From NCBI GenBank assembly GCA_937901185.1, contig CALCHR010000121.1, positions 1 to 40,497 on the forward strand: 40,497 bases of DNA. The letters run 5' to 3'. Source of the stretch: an uncultured Bacteroidales bacterium (GTDB taxonomy: Bacteria > Bacteroidota > Bacteroidia > Bacteroidales > Bacteroidaceae). Under the pieces are notes generated by a model that had not been told where the DNA came from, searched no databases, and saw only the letters and a list, made by a program, of their open reading frames with translations. The position numbers and the translations under genes are program-made. Below, piece by piece: positions 17,448 to 26,080 of the stretch (within the stretch, counting starts at the first letter, position 1; every line of letters begins with the position of its first letter).

Positions 17448-17852
17448 ATGATGAGGTTGTTGAAGCAATTGTCCGTGCTGTTTATAATCTACCTTTTGTT
17501 AGGGGGATTGCTCTTGCTGATAGAACCAAAAGTGCTAGCAGACTTAGATATGCTTAGTTGTGCAGTTCAGATATTCTATATTGGAATAGTATTCTGGGTA
17601 TATACGCTGATAGAACTTTATGTCATTGCTAATGTTCGTAAAAATCAACCCAAGGTATTGCCCGGACTCTTAATTGGCTTTAAGGGTGGTCGCCTTTTGT
17701 TGTCCTTTTTTGCTATAATATTGTTTGGGATATTGGAAGGGAATAGTGTTGTGGTATTCAGCATAAATCTAGTACTCTTTTATATAGTTACCATGTTCTA
17801 TAATTCAATATTATTGTTGAGGGAGGAAAATAAATCTGAATTGAAAGGATGA
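17448..17852 (+). CDS. AtpI-like membrane protein of the ATP synthase operon
   Basis: A 134-residue hydrophobic protein with about four membrane segments (SVLFIIYLLLGGLLLLI; AVQIFYIGIVFWVYTLIELYVIA; GGRLLLSFFAIILFGIL; VFSINLVLFYIVTMFYNSILLL). Its position between epsilon and subunit a, and its size, match the AtpI-like gene in this place in other Bacteroidetes; AtpI assists c-ring assembly in some bacteria. Sequence identity to E. coli AtpI is not obvious, so the call rests mainly on context. ATG 17448 is used (ATG 17451 equally good); upstream in-frame codons overlap atpC. The stop overlaps the atpB start (ATGA at 17849), indicating translational coupling. Confidence 0.75.
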   Translation: MMRLLKQLSVLFIIYLLLGGLLLLIEPKVLADLDMLSCAVQIFYIGIVFWVYTLIELYVIANVRKNQPKVLPGLLIGFKGGRLLLSFFAIILFGILEGNSVVVFSINLVLFYIVTMFYNSILLLREENKSELKG

Positions 17853-18928
17853 AAAAAATAGTATTTCGAATATTCCTTATAGTATGTATGCTTTTAGGAG
17901 TTAATACTCCAATGCATGCTTCTCATTCTTCTAGTGAAATAGATGTACAAGAAATTGTATTGGGACACATGGCTGATGCTTACGATTGGCATTTGTTTAC
18001 AGTTGAAGGAAAGCATGTCAGCATTCCGTTGCCTATTATTGTACGAAGTGAACGAACAGGAGAATGGCATTGTTTCAGTAGTGCAAAATTAAGCCATTTA
18101 GAAGAAGGACATTCTGACTATATGGGATTTTACTATAATGAAGAAAAAAACGGAAAGATTTACGAGCGTTTATCAGACGGCACTTCTGTGCGACCATGGG
18201 ATTTTAGTATTACTAAAAATGTGGCTCAAATATGGATTGTGGTCTTTATACTTATTGTGCTGTTCCGTTCTTGCGTTCGTTGGTATAATAAACATGATAA
18301 CAATCAGGAAGTTCCTCGTGGATTTGTAGGAACAATGGAGATGTTGGTCATGTTTATTCATGATGATCTCATTAAGGCATCTATTGGAGAAAAACATTAT
18401 CGACGTTTTGCTCCTTATTTGTTGACCGTATTCTTTTTTATTCTTCTTACCAACTTGATGGGCTTATTACCGGTTTTCCCTGGTGGTACTTCTGTTACAG
18501 GTAATATAAACATTACCTTTTTCTTAGCTTTCTGTACAATGTTGGCTATTAATTTATTTGGTAACAAGGAATATTGGAAAGAAATTTTTTGGCCAGACGT
18601 ACCAATCTTTCTGAAAGCTTATCCATTGCCAATTATGCCATTGATCGAGATCTTTGGTATTTTAACAAAACCTTTTGCATTAATGGTGCGTCTTTTTGCC
18701 AATATGATGGCTGGACATGCTATTATACTTTCTATTACATCTATTATATTTATTGCTTGGACCTTAAACATGGTTGCTGGAACAGGCTTGACAATCGTCA
18801 GTTTCTTGATGATGGTATTTATGAACTGTTTGGAATTCTTGGTAGCTTTTGTTCAAGCATATGTGTTTACAATGCTTTCAGCGGTATTTATAGGTATGGC
18901 CCAGCCCGAACATGAAAGTCATAAATAA
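17849..18928 (+). CDS. atpB: F1Fo ATP synthase subunit a
   Basis: Membrane subunit forming the proton half-channels. The 359-residue protein is about 90 residues longer than E. coli subunit a because of an N-terminal signal-like helix (residues 1-24) and a soluble, His-rich periplasmic region (about 25-125) before the first conserved helix. Five or so membrane helices follow, with the essential arginine Arg281 in MVRLFANMMAGH. The extension is typical of Bacteroidetes subunit a; its role is unknown. The start overlaps the stop of the AtpI-like gene. Confidence 0.95.
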   Translation: MKKIVFRIFLIVCMLLGVNTPMHASHSSSEIDVQEIVLGHMADAYDWHLFTVEGKHVSIPLPIIVRSERTGEWHCFSSAKLSHLEEGHSDYMGFYYNEEKNGKIYERLSDGTSVRPWDFSITKNVAQIWIVVFILIVLFRSCVRWYNKHDNNQEVPRGFVGTMEMLVMFIHDDLIKASIGEKHYRRFAPYLLTVFFFILLTNLMGLLPVFPGGTSVTGNINITFFLAFCTMLAINLFGNKEYWKEIFWPDVPIFLKAYPLPIMPLIEIFGILTKPFALMVRLFANMMAGHAIILSITSIIFIAWTLNMVAGTGLTIVSFLMMVFMNCLEFLVAFVQAYVFTMLSAVFIGMAQPEHESHK

Positions 18929-18972
18929 AAAATAATAACGAAATAATATTAACTCATTAAAAAATTATTACT

Positions 18973-19218
18973 ATGATTTTATTAGCTCTTCTTGAAGCAG
19001 CAGGTATTGCTAAATTTGGTGTTTCTGTAGGTGCAGGTATTGCAGCTATTGGTGCAGGTCTTGGAATTGGTCGCATAGGTAGTAGTGCGCTTGAATCTAT
19101 TGCTCGTCAGCCTGAGGCTGCCGGACATATTCGTTCTAACATGATTCTGACTGCAGCATTTATTGAGGGCGTAGCTCTGTTTGCTGTGATTGCTTGTGTT
19201 CTTTGTTTATTTGTATAA
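18973..19218 (+). CDS. atpE: F1Fo ATP synthase subunit c
   Basis: The 81-residue hairpin protein forms the rotor ring. Two glycine-rich membrane helices flank the polar loop ESIARQPEA. The ion carrier is Glu65 in AAFIEGVALF. The Na+-ring ligands known from Ilyobacter (Gln32 and the ES/T..Y pattern after the carboxylate) are not present: Ile stands at the Gln position and the residues after Glu65 are Gly-Val-Ala-Leu-Phe. This points to a proton-driven enzyme (inference from known motifs). Confidence 0.95.
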   Translation: MILLALLEAAGIAKFGVSVGAGIAAIGAGLGIGRIGSSALESIARQPEAAGHIRSNMILTAAFIEGVALFAVIACVLCLFV

Positions 19219-19279
19219 TCCAATTTTTACCGCTCATTATTAGGAATGGGTGGAACAGAAAAGATTAATACCCAATAAA

Positions 19280-19798
19280 ATGGATTCAATCAACTTGCCA
19301 TCAATACTAACTCCTGATATTGGTCTCCTCTTTTGGATGCTGATTGCATTTGGATTGGTTTTCTTTGTGCTGGCCAAGTTCGGTTTCCCCATCATAATCA
19401 AGATGGTGGAAGAGAGAAAGGCTTTTATTGAAGAAAGTTTGAAGAATGCACATGAAGCTAACCAAAAGTTGGCAAACATTCAGGCTGAAGGTGAGAAAAT
19501 CCTGAGAGAGGCCCGCGAGCAACAGGCTAACATTCTTAGGGAGGCGATGGCAACCCGTGACCAGATAGTCAAGGAGGCTCGTGATAAAGCTCAAGCAGAA
19601 GGTACGAAAATCCTTGAAGCGGCCAAAGTGCAGATTGCTGTTGAAAAAGAGAATGCTCTTCGTGACATCCGTTCTACTGTAGCCGACCTGTCTGTACAAA
19701 TTGCTGAAAAAGTAATGCGTCGTCAGCTGGGTCAAGACAAAGAGCAAGAAATGTTTATCGAGCGTATGTTGGATGAAATAACAGGACCTAAGTCCTAA
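19280..19798 (+). CDS. atpF: F1Fo ATP synthase subunit b
   Basis: Peripheral-stalk subunit. The 172-residue product has one N-terminal membrane helix (IGLLFWMLIAFGLVFFVLAKFG) and then a long charged coiled coil (about residues 45-140, rich in Glu/Ala/Lys/Arg) that dimerises and ends in a region contacting delta. ATG 19280 is chosen; the frame is open to an in-frame GTG at 19250 which would add ten polar residues. It lies 61 nt after atpE and 7 nt before atpH. Confidence 0.94.
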   Translation: MDSINLPSILTPDIGLLFWMLIAFGLVFFVLAKFGFPIIIKMVEERKAFIEESLKNAHEANQKLANIQAEGEKILREAREQQANILREAMATRDQIVKEARDKAQAEGTKILEAAKVQIAVEKENALRDIRSTVADLSVQIAEKVMRRQLGQDKEQEMFIERMLDEITGPKS

Positions 19799-19805
19799 AT
19801 AGTTT

Positions 19806-20351
19806 ATGGATATAGGAATCGTTACAGCCCGCTACGCAAAGGCTCTTTTGAGGTTTGCCACAGAAAACAAAGAAGAGGACGTAGTCTATCAAGAAATGAA
19901 TTGTTTCTTAGATACGTTTCTTAAGGTTCAAGCATTGCAGCCAGCTCTTTTGAGTCCTGTACTCAAAGAGCAACAGAAGAAAGAACTTCTAAAGAGTGCT
20001 TGTGGAATAGCTGAACAAGTCTCTTCTTCTACTACTCGTTTCATTGAATTAGTGATAGAAAAAAGAAGAGCCGACTTTATGCATTTCATAGCGCAGTCTT
20101 ATATTTCCCAATATCGTAAATGTAAGAATATTGTAAAAGGACGTCTCGTCGTTCCTATGAAGGTAAGTGATTCTGTTGAAAAAAGGTTGCAGCAGATTGT
20201 GGAACAGAAAACTCACAGAGAGGTGGAGTTTGAAGTTTCTGTAGACCGAGATATAGAGGGTGGTTTCATTCTGGAATATGATACCTATCGTCTTGATGCT
20301 AGTCTACGTACTCAGTTAGAAAATCTTCATCGTTCACTCAAAAGTTTGTAA
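19806..20351 (+). CDS. atpH: F1Fo ATP synthase subunit delta
   Basis: Connects the F1 head to the peripheral stalk. The 181-residue protein has the family start TARYAKALLRFA, a helical N-terminal domain, and the C-terminal region RLQQIVEQKT...GGFILEYDTYRLDASL matching the OSCP/delta signature (GG-x(3)-x-D-x3-DAS-type). Normal length, in the expected place between b and alpha. Confidence 0.94.
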   Translation: MDIGIVTARYAKALLRFATENKEEDVVYQEMNCFLDTFLKVQALQPALLSPVLKEQQKKELLKSACGIAEQVSSSTTRFIELVIEKRRADFMHFIAQSYISQYRKCKNIVKGRLVVPMKVSDSVEKRLQQIVEQKTHREVEFEVSVDRDIEGGFILEYDTYRLDASLRTQLENLHRSLKSL

Positions 20352-20387
20352 TGAAAGCATTCTTTTCAGCTTTAAATAAAGAAAAAT

Positions 20388-21971
20388 ATGTCCAATAATA
20401 TCAAGCCAAGTGAAGTGTCAGAGGTTCTACTTCAACAGCTGAAGACACTTGACACAAATATTAAGTTTGAAGAAGTAGGTGTGGTGCTTTCCATTGGAGA
20501 TGGTGTAGCCCGTATCTATGGCTTAACCAATGTTACAGAAAACGAACTTATCGAATTTGAGAACGGCGTAATGGCTGTTGCGATGAATTTGGAAGAAGAC
20601 AATGTTGGTGCGGTTCTTATGGGACCTTCTGAAGGAATCAAGGAGGGTCAGCATGTGAAACGAACAGGACGCGTTGCTTCCATCTTGGTAAGTGAGCAGA
20701 TGCTCGGTCGTGTTATCAATCCTCTTGGACAACCTTTGGATGGTGGTGCTGAAATTGGTGGCGAAAAGTTTTTAATGCCCTTGGATAGAAAAGCTCCCGG
20801 AGTAATCTATCGCCAGCCCGTAAATCAGCCTCTTCAGACAGGCCTTAAGAGTGTTGACTCAATGATTCCCATTGGGCGAGGTCAGCGCGAACTTATAATT
20901 GGCGACCGCCAGACAGGTAAGACAGCTATTGCGATTGATACAATTATCAATCAGCGTGAGAACTTTGAAAAGGGAGATCCTGTATATTGTATTTATGTAG
21001 CCATTGGTCAGAAAGCCTCTACGGTTGCCAATATTGTAAATATCTTGAAGGAAAGTGGTGCACTTGCATATACGATTATCGTATCTGCCACAGCAGCAGA
21101 GCCTGCCGCCCTTCAGTATTTTGCTCCTTTTGCCGGAGCAGCTATTGGTGAATATTTCCGTGACCGTGGTCTGCATGCATTGGTCGTTTACGATGACCTC
21201 TCTAAACAGGCTGTAGCCTACCGAGAGGTATCACTGATTCTTCGCCGTCCGTCAGGTCGTGAAGCTTATCCCGGTGATGTCTTCTATTTGCATTCGCGCC
21301 TTTTGGAACGTGCCGCTAAAATAAACAATCAGGATGAAGTGGCTCGTCAGATGAATGACCTGCCAGAATGCTTGAAAGATAAGGTGAAAGGTGGGGGCTC
21401 GCTTACTGCATTGCCTATCATTGAGACTCAAGCTGGCGACGTTTCTGCTTATATCCCGACTAATGTGATTTCTATTACAGACGGTCAGATATATCTTGAT
21501 ACCAACTTGTTTAACCAAGGTTTCCGTCCGGCTATTGATGTAGGTATTTCTGTTAGTCGTGTGGGTGGTTCTGCACAGATTAAGAGTATGAAGAAAATTG
21601 CTGGTACTTTGAAAATAGACCAGGCACAGTACCGTGAGCTGGAAGCATTCTCAAAATTCTCAAGCGATATGGATGCTGTAACAGCAATGACCATTGACCG
21701 TGGCCGAAAGAATAATCAGCTCTTGATTCAGAAACAATATAGCCCGATGCCTGTAGCCGAACAAGTGGCCATTCTCTATTGTGGTACAAAAGGACTTTTG
21801 AAAGACGTACCTTTGGATAAGGTTAGAGAATTTCAAGACAACTTTTTACAGATTATGCAAACCAATTATGCAGAAACTGTACTTGGAGAATTGTTGCGTG
21901 GAAATTTAAGTGATACAGTTTGTCAGACTATAGAAAAAGTAGCTTCAGAAATAGCCAGTCAATATAAATAA
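20388..21971 (+). CDS. atpA: F1Fo ATP synthase subunit alpha
   Basis: Non-catalytic nucleotide-binding subunit of F1. The 527-residue product carries Walker A GDRQTGKT at 172-179, the following AIDTIINQ, the region AIGQKASTVANIV, and the VSRVGGSAQIKSMKK signature with the conserved arginine. Normal length with a complete C-terminal helical domain. ATG 20388 gives the family-typical N-terminus (KPSEVSEVLLQQL). Confidence 0.97.
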   Translation: MSNNIKPSEVSEVLLQQLKTLDTNIKFEEVGVVLSIGDGVARIYGLTNVTENELIEFENGVMAVAMNLEEDNVGAVLMGPSEGIKEGQHVKRTGRVASILVSEQMLGRVINPLGQPLDGGAEIGGEKFLMPLDRKAPGVIYRQPVNQPLQTGLKSVDSMIPIGRGQRELIIGDRQTGKTAIAIDTIINQRENFEKGDPVYCIYVAIGQKASTVANIVNILKESGALAYTIIVSATAAEPAALQYFAPFAGAAIGEYFRDRGLHALVVYDDLSKQAVAYREVSLILRRPSGREAYPGDVFYLHSRLLERAAKINNQDEVARQMNDLPECLKDKVKGGGSLTALPIIETQAGDVSAYIPTNVISITDGQIYLDTNLFNQGFRPAIDVGISVSRVGGSAQIKSMKKIAGTLKIDQAQYRELEAFSKFSSDMDAVTAMTIDRGRKNNQLLIQKQYSPMPVAEQVAILYCGTKGLLKDVPLDKVREFQDNFLQIMQTNYAETVLGELLRGNLSDTVCQTIEKVASEIASQYK

Positions 21972-21982
21972 AGATTACACCT

Positions 21983-22864
21983 ATGGCTTCACTTAAGGAG
22001 GTAAAGACCCGAATAGCATCTGTGAATAACACCCGTAAGATTACGAGTGCTATGAAGATGGTTGCTTCGTCTAAACTTCATCGTGCTCAGCAGGCTATTG
22101 AAAGTATGCGCCCTTATGAGACCCGCTTAAACAAGATGATGGAAACATTTGTACATAGTCTTGAAGGAAGCGTAGAGTCTCCTTATGCGCAGATTCGGGA
22201 GTTGAAAAAAGTAGCATTAGTATTGTATACATCCAACACTAGTTTGTGTGGAGGTTTTAATGGTAATGCCATAAAAGCTTTTCGTAAACTCGTAGAAAAG
22301 TATAGAGAAAGTGGAGTAGAGGTAGTACGTATTTATGCCATAGGCAAAAAAGGAGTAGAGGTTGTTAAGAATTTGAATTTTTCAGAGACCAATGATTGCT
22401 CCGCTTTGCTTGATCATCCCCAATACGATACAGCAGCGAAGATTGCTGCAGAGTTAATGCAACTCTATGTAGAGGGAGCTATTGATGGAGTAAATCTTAT
22501 TTACCATCACTTCAAGAGTGTAGCTTCGCAAGTTCTGACAGAAGAAACATTCCTCCCCATCTCTTTTGAGGAAAAAGAGCAATCAGCCTCAACAGAGAAT
22601 ACAGATTATAATTTAGATTATATCGTAGAACCCTCAAAGGAGGAAATAATTCGTCAACTGATTCCTAAAGCGCTCTATCTCAAAATCTACACAGCATTGT
22701 TAGATAGTTTGGCTAGTGAACATGCAGCTAGAATTATAGCAATGCAAGTGGCCACAGATAATGCCGATGAATTGCTGCGTGAGTTGAAACTGACTTACAA
22801 TAAGACTCGACAGCAAGCCATCACCACAGAGTTGCTAGATATTGTTGGAGGTTCAATGCAATAA
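21983..22864 (+). CDS. atpG: F1Fo ATP synthase subunit gamma
   Basis: Rotor shaft of F1. The 293-residue protein has the paired terminal helices: N-terminal LKEVKTRIASVNNTRKITSAMKMVASSKL and C-terminal LKLTYNKTRQQAITTELLDIVGGS, with the SNTSLCGGFN Rossmann-like segment between. Last gene of the operon, 11 nt after atpA and followed by a terminator. Confidence 0.96.
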   Translation: MASLKEVKTRIASVNNTRKITSAMKMVASSKLHRAQQAIESMRPYETRLNKMMETFVHSLEGSVESPYAQIRELKKVALVLYTSNTSLCGGFNGNAIKAFRKLVEKYRESGVEVVRIYAIGKKGVEVVKNLNFSETNDCSALLDHPQYDTAAKIAAELMQLYVEGAIDGVNLIYHHFKSVASQVLTEETFLPISFEEKEQSASTENTDYNLDYIVEPSKEEIIRQLIPKALYLKIYTALLDSLASEHAARIIAMQVATDNADELLRELKLTYNKTRQQAITTELLDIVGGSMQ

Positions 22865-22890
22865 GAATTTCTATACAATACTTGAATAAG

Positions 22891-22927
22891 AAGCCTTGGG
22901 AGATTATTCTTCCAAGGCTTTTGTTTT
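22891..22927 (+). terminator. Intrinsic terminator of the atp operon
   Basis: A 9-bp perfect stem (AAGCCTTGG 22891-22899 with 22912-22920) followed by TTGTTTT, 26 nt after the atpG stop. Confidence 0.85.
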
Positions 22928-22960
22928 ATCTTAAGAGCGTATTGAAATATCTAAGATAGG

Positions 22961-23072
22961 AGAGGTCTTTTCTTAGTAAATATCTAAGAAAATTTCGGTA
23001 ACTACAAAATTTACCTAGTAGTTACCGAAATTTATCTAGCTTTTACCGAAGAAATGGCCTAAAAAGACCTCT
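22961..23072. repeat. 112-bp palindromic intergenic element with 11-bp terminal inverted repeats
   Basis: Terminal arms AGAGGTCTTTT (22961-22971) and its complement (23062-23072) enclose a perfect 15-bp stem, 22991-23005 with 23018-23032 (AATTTCGGTAACTAC), and two tandem 21-bp units (23007-23027, 23028-23048) sharing AAATTT-CTAG-TTACCG. It shares modules with 34833-34890 in another intergenic gap. No ORF; it looks like a miniature non-coding repeat (MITE- or REP-like). Confidence 0.7.
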
Positions 23073-23294
23073 GTAAATCAGATTATTACAAAGTCAGTTT
23101 TTGGCTTGTATATTTTAATCTGCGCATATATTATTATGTACTTGAAAAAATTACATAATATGTTAGTCATGTAGAATAATTAAGTAATTTTGTCTTTGGC
23201 GAATATTGTTATTCTTATTTTGCCAGAGTTTGAGTTCCTGTATTATGAATTTTCTAATTCTTCGAAGAATAGATAAACAGTTATTTATATAGTT
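23073..23294 (+). promoter_or_regulatory. Upstream region of the orphan gene with a possible -7 box
   Basis: TAATTTTG at 23185-23192 matches TAnnTTTG, about 100 nt before the ATG at 23295; no good TTG partner is seen. A perfect 14-bp palindrome ATTCTTCGAAGAAT lies at 23257-23270, 25 nt before the start codon, and could be an operator or leader hairpin. Nothing else recognised. Confidence 0.35.
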
Positions 23295-24707
23295 ATGAGT
23301 TATTGTGTTAATTTTATTACTCAAAAACAAGTTTCTCCAGACCAAATTTTCCAGAAATTAGCAGATAATGGCGAGAAAATCATGGTTATTTCAGATGAGT
23401 TTCCCTGTGTAAAATTCGGAGTGATAGATGAAAGTTTACGTGGAATAGAGGTTAATAAAGAAGATGATGGCTATGAAATAAGAATATGTACCTGTTCATC
23501 TCGGGCAGATTATTCGCTTTTTATCAAAACCGTAGTTATTATGCAGGAACTTACCGGTGAACTTGGTTATACTGAAAATGAAGAATGTATAGAAAGCCCA
23601 TACGAAATGTTTAATGAGGAGTGGCTAGAGACTGAATTTTATTCCGCCTACAGACTGCTTCGTATATTGGTAAAGCATGCTGATTCTGCTATTGTTATGC
23701 AAGGTATGTTCGAAAGTTTTTGTGTGGGTCCTAAAATGTTGATAGATAATGATATTAGTCTGTATCTTTCTTCTGACGATGATAAAGATAAATGGGAAAG
23801 ATTGATATGTTACTTAACAATCATACAATGGAAGTTGGCTGATTTGAAGAGTACGCACTCTCAATTGGCATTGTGTGATAGGAAAGGTGATAAGCATGCG
23901 ATGTCTATAATCTATATAAAAGATAATCAAGTCCTGGATTTTGATTATATCTCATATGCTCCACTTATGGGATTTGTCAATTTAGATACGGATGAATTTT
24001 TAGTTATAAGATTTAAGGATTTACATAAGGCCATTAAGATTACAGAGTATAAAACTAGTTTTTCAAAATTTGATGAGTATCAATTAATTGTATGCCCGAA
24101 AGAAAATAGCAGTGGAATCATCTCCATGGAGGAAATCAATGAGATAATTGCTACAGCTAAAAGATATGAATTAAAGGAGATCTCTATAGGAGATAATTTT
24201 CCTGGTGATGATTATGATGAGCATCAAAACACATTTATATTTACATGGGATGCTGAAAATTCAGATATAACACTGGATGAGTATGTTGAGAGTATACAAA
24301 ACTTCCACATAGGGCATTTTGAACGCAAAATTTATGAATGGAAAGAGGCCAAGATGGGAGATAGGTTCTATGTGGTAAAAGTTGGTGATGGAAAGCTAGG
24401 CATTGTAATGGCAGGAGTTCTTGGTTCGCATCCGTATATATCTCCTGATTGGAATGGGCGTGGAAGAAAACCTTATAAAGTAGAATTGAAACCCAGTTTA
24501 ATGCTTAACTCGGATAATGTTCCGATGTTGAGTACAGAAGTATTAGAAGAAAATATTCCGGATTTTATGTGGAGAGGAGGTTACTCTGGGCGTTTACTTG
24601 AAAATAGACAGGCTAAAGTCTTAGAAAAACTGTATGCTACTTACTTAAAATCCCTAGAAGGGCTAGATGATGGTATCAATATTTCTTTTAGAGAGACAAT
24701 GAAGTAA
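23295..24707 (+). CDS. Uncharacterised protein with a possible PUA/EVE-like C-terminal domain
   Basis: A 470-residue soluble acidic protein that I do not recognise; no signal peptide or membrane segment. Residues about 1-330 are a mixed alpha/beta region without a known motif. From about residue 345 it reads ERKIYEWKEAKMGDRFYVVKV, then GKLGIVMAGVLGSHPY, followed by DWNGRGRKPYKVEL and, near the end, MWRGGYSGRLL. The pattern 'GDRFYVVK..GIVMAG' resembles the first strands of PUA/ASCH/EVE-fold nucleic-acid-binding domains; this is a resemblance only. The gene stands alone between the atp terminator and dapF, is AT-rich, and is preceded by a palindromic repeat element, so it may be an accessory gene. 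A hairpin with a T run follows it. Confidence 0.8.
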   Translation: MSYCVNFITQKQVSPDQIFQKLADNGEKIMVISDEFPCVKFGVIDESLRGIEVNKEDDGYEIRICTCSSRADYSLFIKTVVIMQELTGELGYTENEECIESPYEMFNEEWLETEFYSAYRLLRILVKHADSAIVMQGMFESFCVGPKMLIDNDISLYLSSDDDKDKWERLICYLTIIQWKLADLKSTHSQLALCDRKGDKHAMSIIYIKDNQVLDFDYISYAPLMGFVNLDTDEFLVIRFKDLHKAIKITEYKTSFSKFDEYQLIVCPKENSSGIISMEEINEIIATAKRYELKEISIGDNFPGDDYDEHQNTFIFTWDAENSDITLDEYVESIQNFHIGHFERKIYEWKEAKMGDRFYVVKVGDGKLGIVMAGVLGSHPYISPDWNGRGRKPYKVELKPSLMLNSDNVPMLSTEVLEENIPDFMWRGGYSGRLLENRQAKVLEKLYATYLKSLEGLDDGINISFRETMK

Positions 24708-24736
24708 GTTGTGCTGATTATTCTTAGTAAGTATAG

Positions 24737-24798
24737 GAGCAATAGTTTCTAGGCTAATCATAATATAAAGATTAAGTACAGAATCTATTGCTCTTTTT
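24737..24798 (+). terminator. Possible terminator after the orphan gene
   Basis: GAGCAATAG (24737-24745) pairs with CTATTGCTC (24785-24793), followed by TTTTTATTTT. The 39-nt interior can form a smaller stem (CTAATC/GATTAAG). The long loop makes it weaker than the other terminators here. Confidence 0.45.
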
Positions 24799-24847
24799 AT
24801 TTTAATGCTTGATTACCAAAAGTTTATTGAATATTAAAAAACCATAT

Positions 24848-25696
24848 CTATGGTATTGAAATCGTTCCTTCAAAAACACTCTGTGCGGGGCCGGTCATAT
24901 AGACAGATTCGTGGTTGATAGGCCATTGGACGAATAGGTTGCCCCCGTCTAATATCACTTCTACTTCTCGCTCTGTTTTGCTATGAAGAATGGCTGCTAC
25001 GGTCGCAGCACAAGCTCCTGTGCCGCAAGCTTGCGTGATGCCTGAACCACGTTCCCATACCTTGACACGGAGGGCTTTTCTTGATATGATTTCTGCAAAT
25101 TCTATATTACATCTTTTGGGGAACAGAGGATGATGTTCCAAGGACGAGCCTATTTCTTCTAGGGGGATTGATGTTACGTTGTCTACGAAGATTACAAAGT
25201 GAGGATTTCCCATACATACAAATGTTCCTTCGCAGTGGAGGTTGCATATGTCAAAAATAACCCCGTCGGTGTTTCCACTTTCTGTAGCAACAAATTCTTT
25301 ATTTTGAAATGTGGGAATCCCCATCTCTACCTTTGCGCTTTCCACTTGGTTGTCTGCTACGTATAGAGATAAGGTTCTTATTCCTGAGAGTGTTTCTAAT
25401 GTGATATGTGTTTTTCGGGTAAGGCCTTGTTCATATACATATTTTCCCACACAGCGACAGGCGTTTCCACACATTTCAGCTTCTGAGCCGTCTGCATTGA
25501 ATATCCGCATGGAGAAATCGGCAGTCAGACTATTACCTATTAAAACAATTCCATCAGCACCAATTCCGCAATGGCGGTTACACCACAACCGAGCATATTG
25601 CTCAGGGCTACTGATTACTTGCTCTCTTGTGTCAATATAGATATAGTCGTTACCAGCTCCGTGCATTTTTGTGAAGCGAATCTTTTTGTTCGGCAT
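24848..25696 (-). CDS. dapF: Diaminopimelate epimerase
   Basis: Converts LL- to meso-diaminopimelate, the lysine and peptidoglycan precursor, in the cytoplasm. The 282-residue protein has the PLP-independent racemase motifs: KMHGAGNDYIYID at the start, FNADGSEAEMCGNACRC with catalytic Cys76, and ERGSGITQACGTGACA with the second catalytic Cys224. Both cysteines are present, so it should be active. The start ATG 25696 (MPNKKIRFTKMHG) fits the family. It is isolated here; an LL-diaminopimelate aminotransferase gene is not in the window. Confidence 0.96.
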   Translation of the reverse strand: MPNKKIRFTKMHGAGNDYIYIDTREQVISSPEQYARLWCNRHCGIGADGIVLIGNSLTADFSMRIFNADGSEAEMCGNACRCVGKYVYEQGLTRKTHITLETLSGIRTLSLYVADNQVESAKVEMGIPTFQNKEFVATESGNTDGVIFDICNLHCEGTFVCMGNPHFVIFVDNVTSIPLEEIGSSLEHHPLFPKRCNIEFAEIISRKALRVKVWERGSGITQACGTGACAATVAAILHSKTEREVEVILDGGNLFVQWPINHESVYMTGPAQSVFEGTISIP

Positions 25697-25734
25697 ATCA
25701 GGTAAGGTTTTGATATAGGATTCTTATCTGTTTA

Positions 25735-25742
25735 CAAAAATA
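25735..25742 (-). promoter_or_regulatory. Likely -7 box of dapF
   Basis: TATTTTTG on the minus strand (25742-25735), 38 nt before the ATG. No clear TTG box at the expected distance. Confidence 0.4.
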
Positions 25743-25892
25743 CATTATTTCAATAGAATATTGATACTATAGTTTTGTTAAGAATGAAGCTCAGAGTTAA
25801 TTGCAAACTTATTGGGGTAGGAAAGAATATGGAATTAATCTATGTTGGAATCAAAATTGTCCTTGCCCACCTTTTTGTACAGTTTAGTTTTT

Positions 25893-26024
25893 AAGAGTTA
25901 CGAGCCGTGTAACCAAGAGTTTCAAGCCGTGTAACCAAGAGTTACGAGCCATGTAACCAAGAGTTACAAGCCATGTAACCAAGAGTTACAAGCCGTGTAA
26001 CCAAGAGTTACGAGCCATGTAACC
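25893..26024. repeat. Six tandem copies of a 22-bp palindrome-bearing unit
   Basis: Six head-to-tail units of exactly 22 bp (starting 25893, 25915, 25937, 25959, 25981, 26003). Each begins AAGAGTTAC, has a variable centre (CAAGCCGT, AAGCCAT, GAGCCGT) and ends GTAACC. Within each unit GTTAC and GTAAC pair; across a unit boundary GTAAC-CAAGA-GTTAC pairs as well, so alternative hairpins are possible. Unit 2 has one broken arm (GTTTC). It is not CRISPR: there are no spacers. The remaining parts of 25697-25892 hold the dapF promoter and nothing else recognised. Confidence 0.93.
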
Positions 26025-26045
26025 AAAATAAGTGAAGGGGTGATA

Positions 26046-26080
26046 TAAAAAGAAAAATTGATTGTCTCACGACAACCAAT
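26046..26080 (-). terminator. Intrinsic terminator of the short RNA unit
   Basis: Stem ATTGGTTGTC (minus, 26080-26071) with GACAATCAAT (26066-26057), loop of 4 nt, one G-U pair; then TTTTTCTTTTTATA. The wobble pair favours the minus-strand direction. Confidence 0.75.

Noticed and set aside
25893..26024. CRISPR-like look of the 22-bp repeats
   Set aside because: The units are contiguous with no variable spacers and each contains its own palindrome; no cas gene is nearby.
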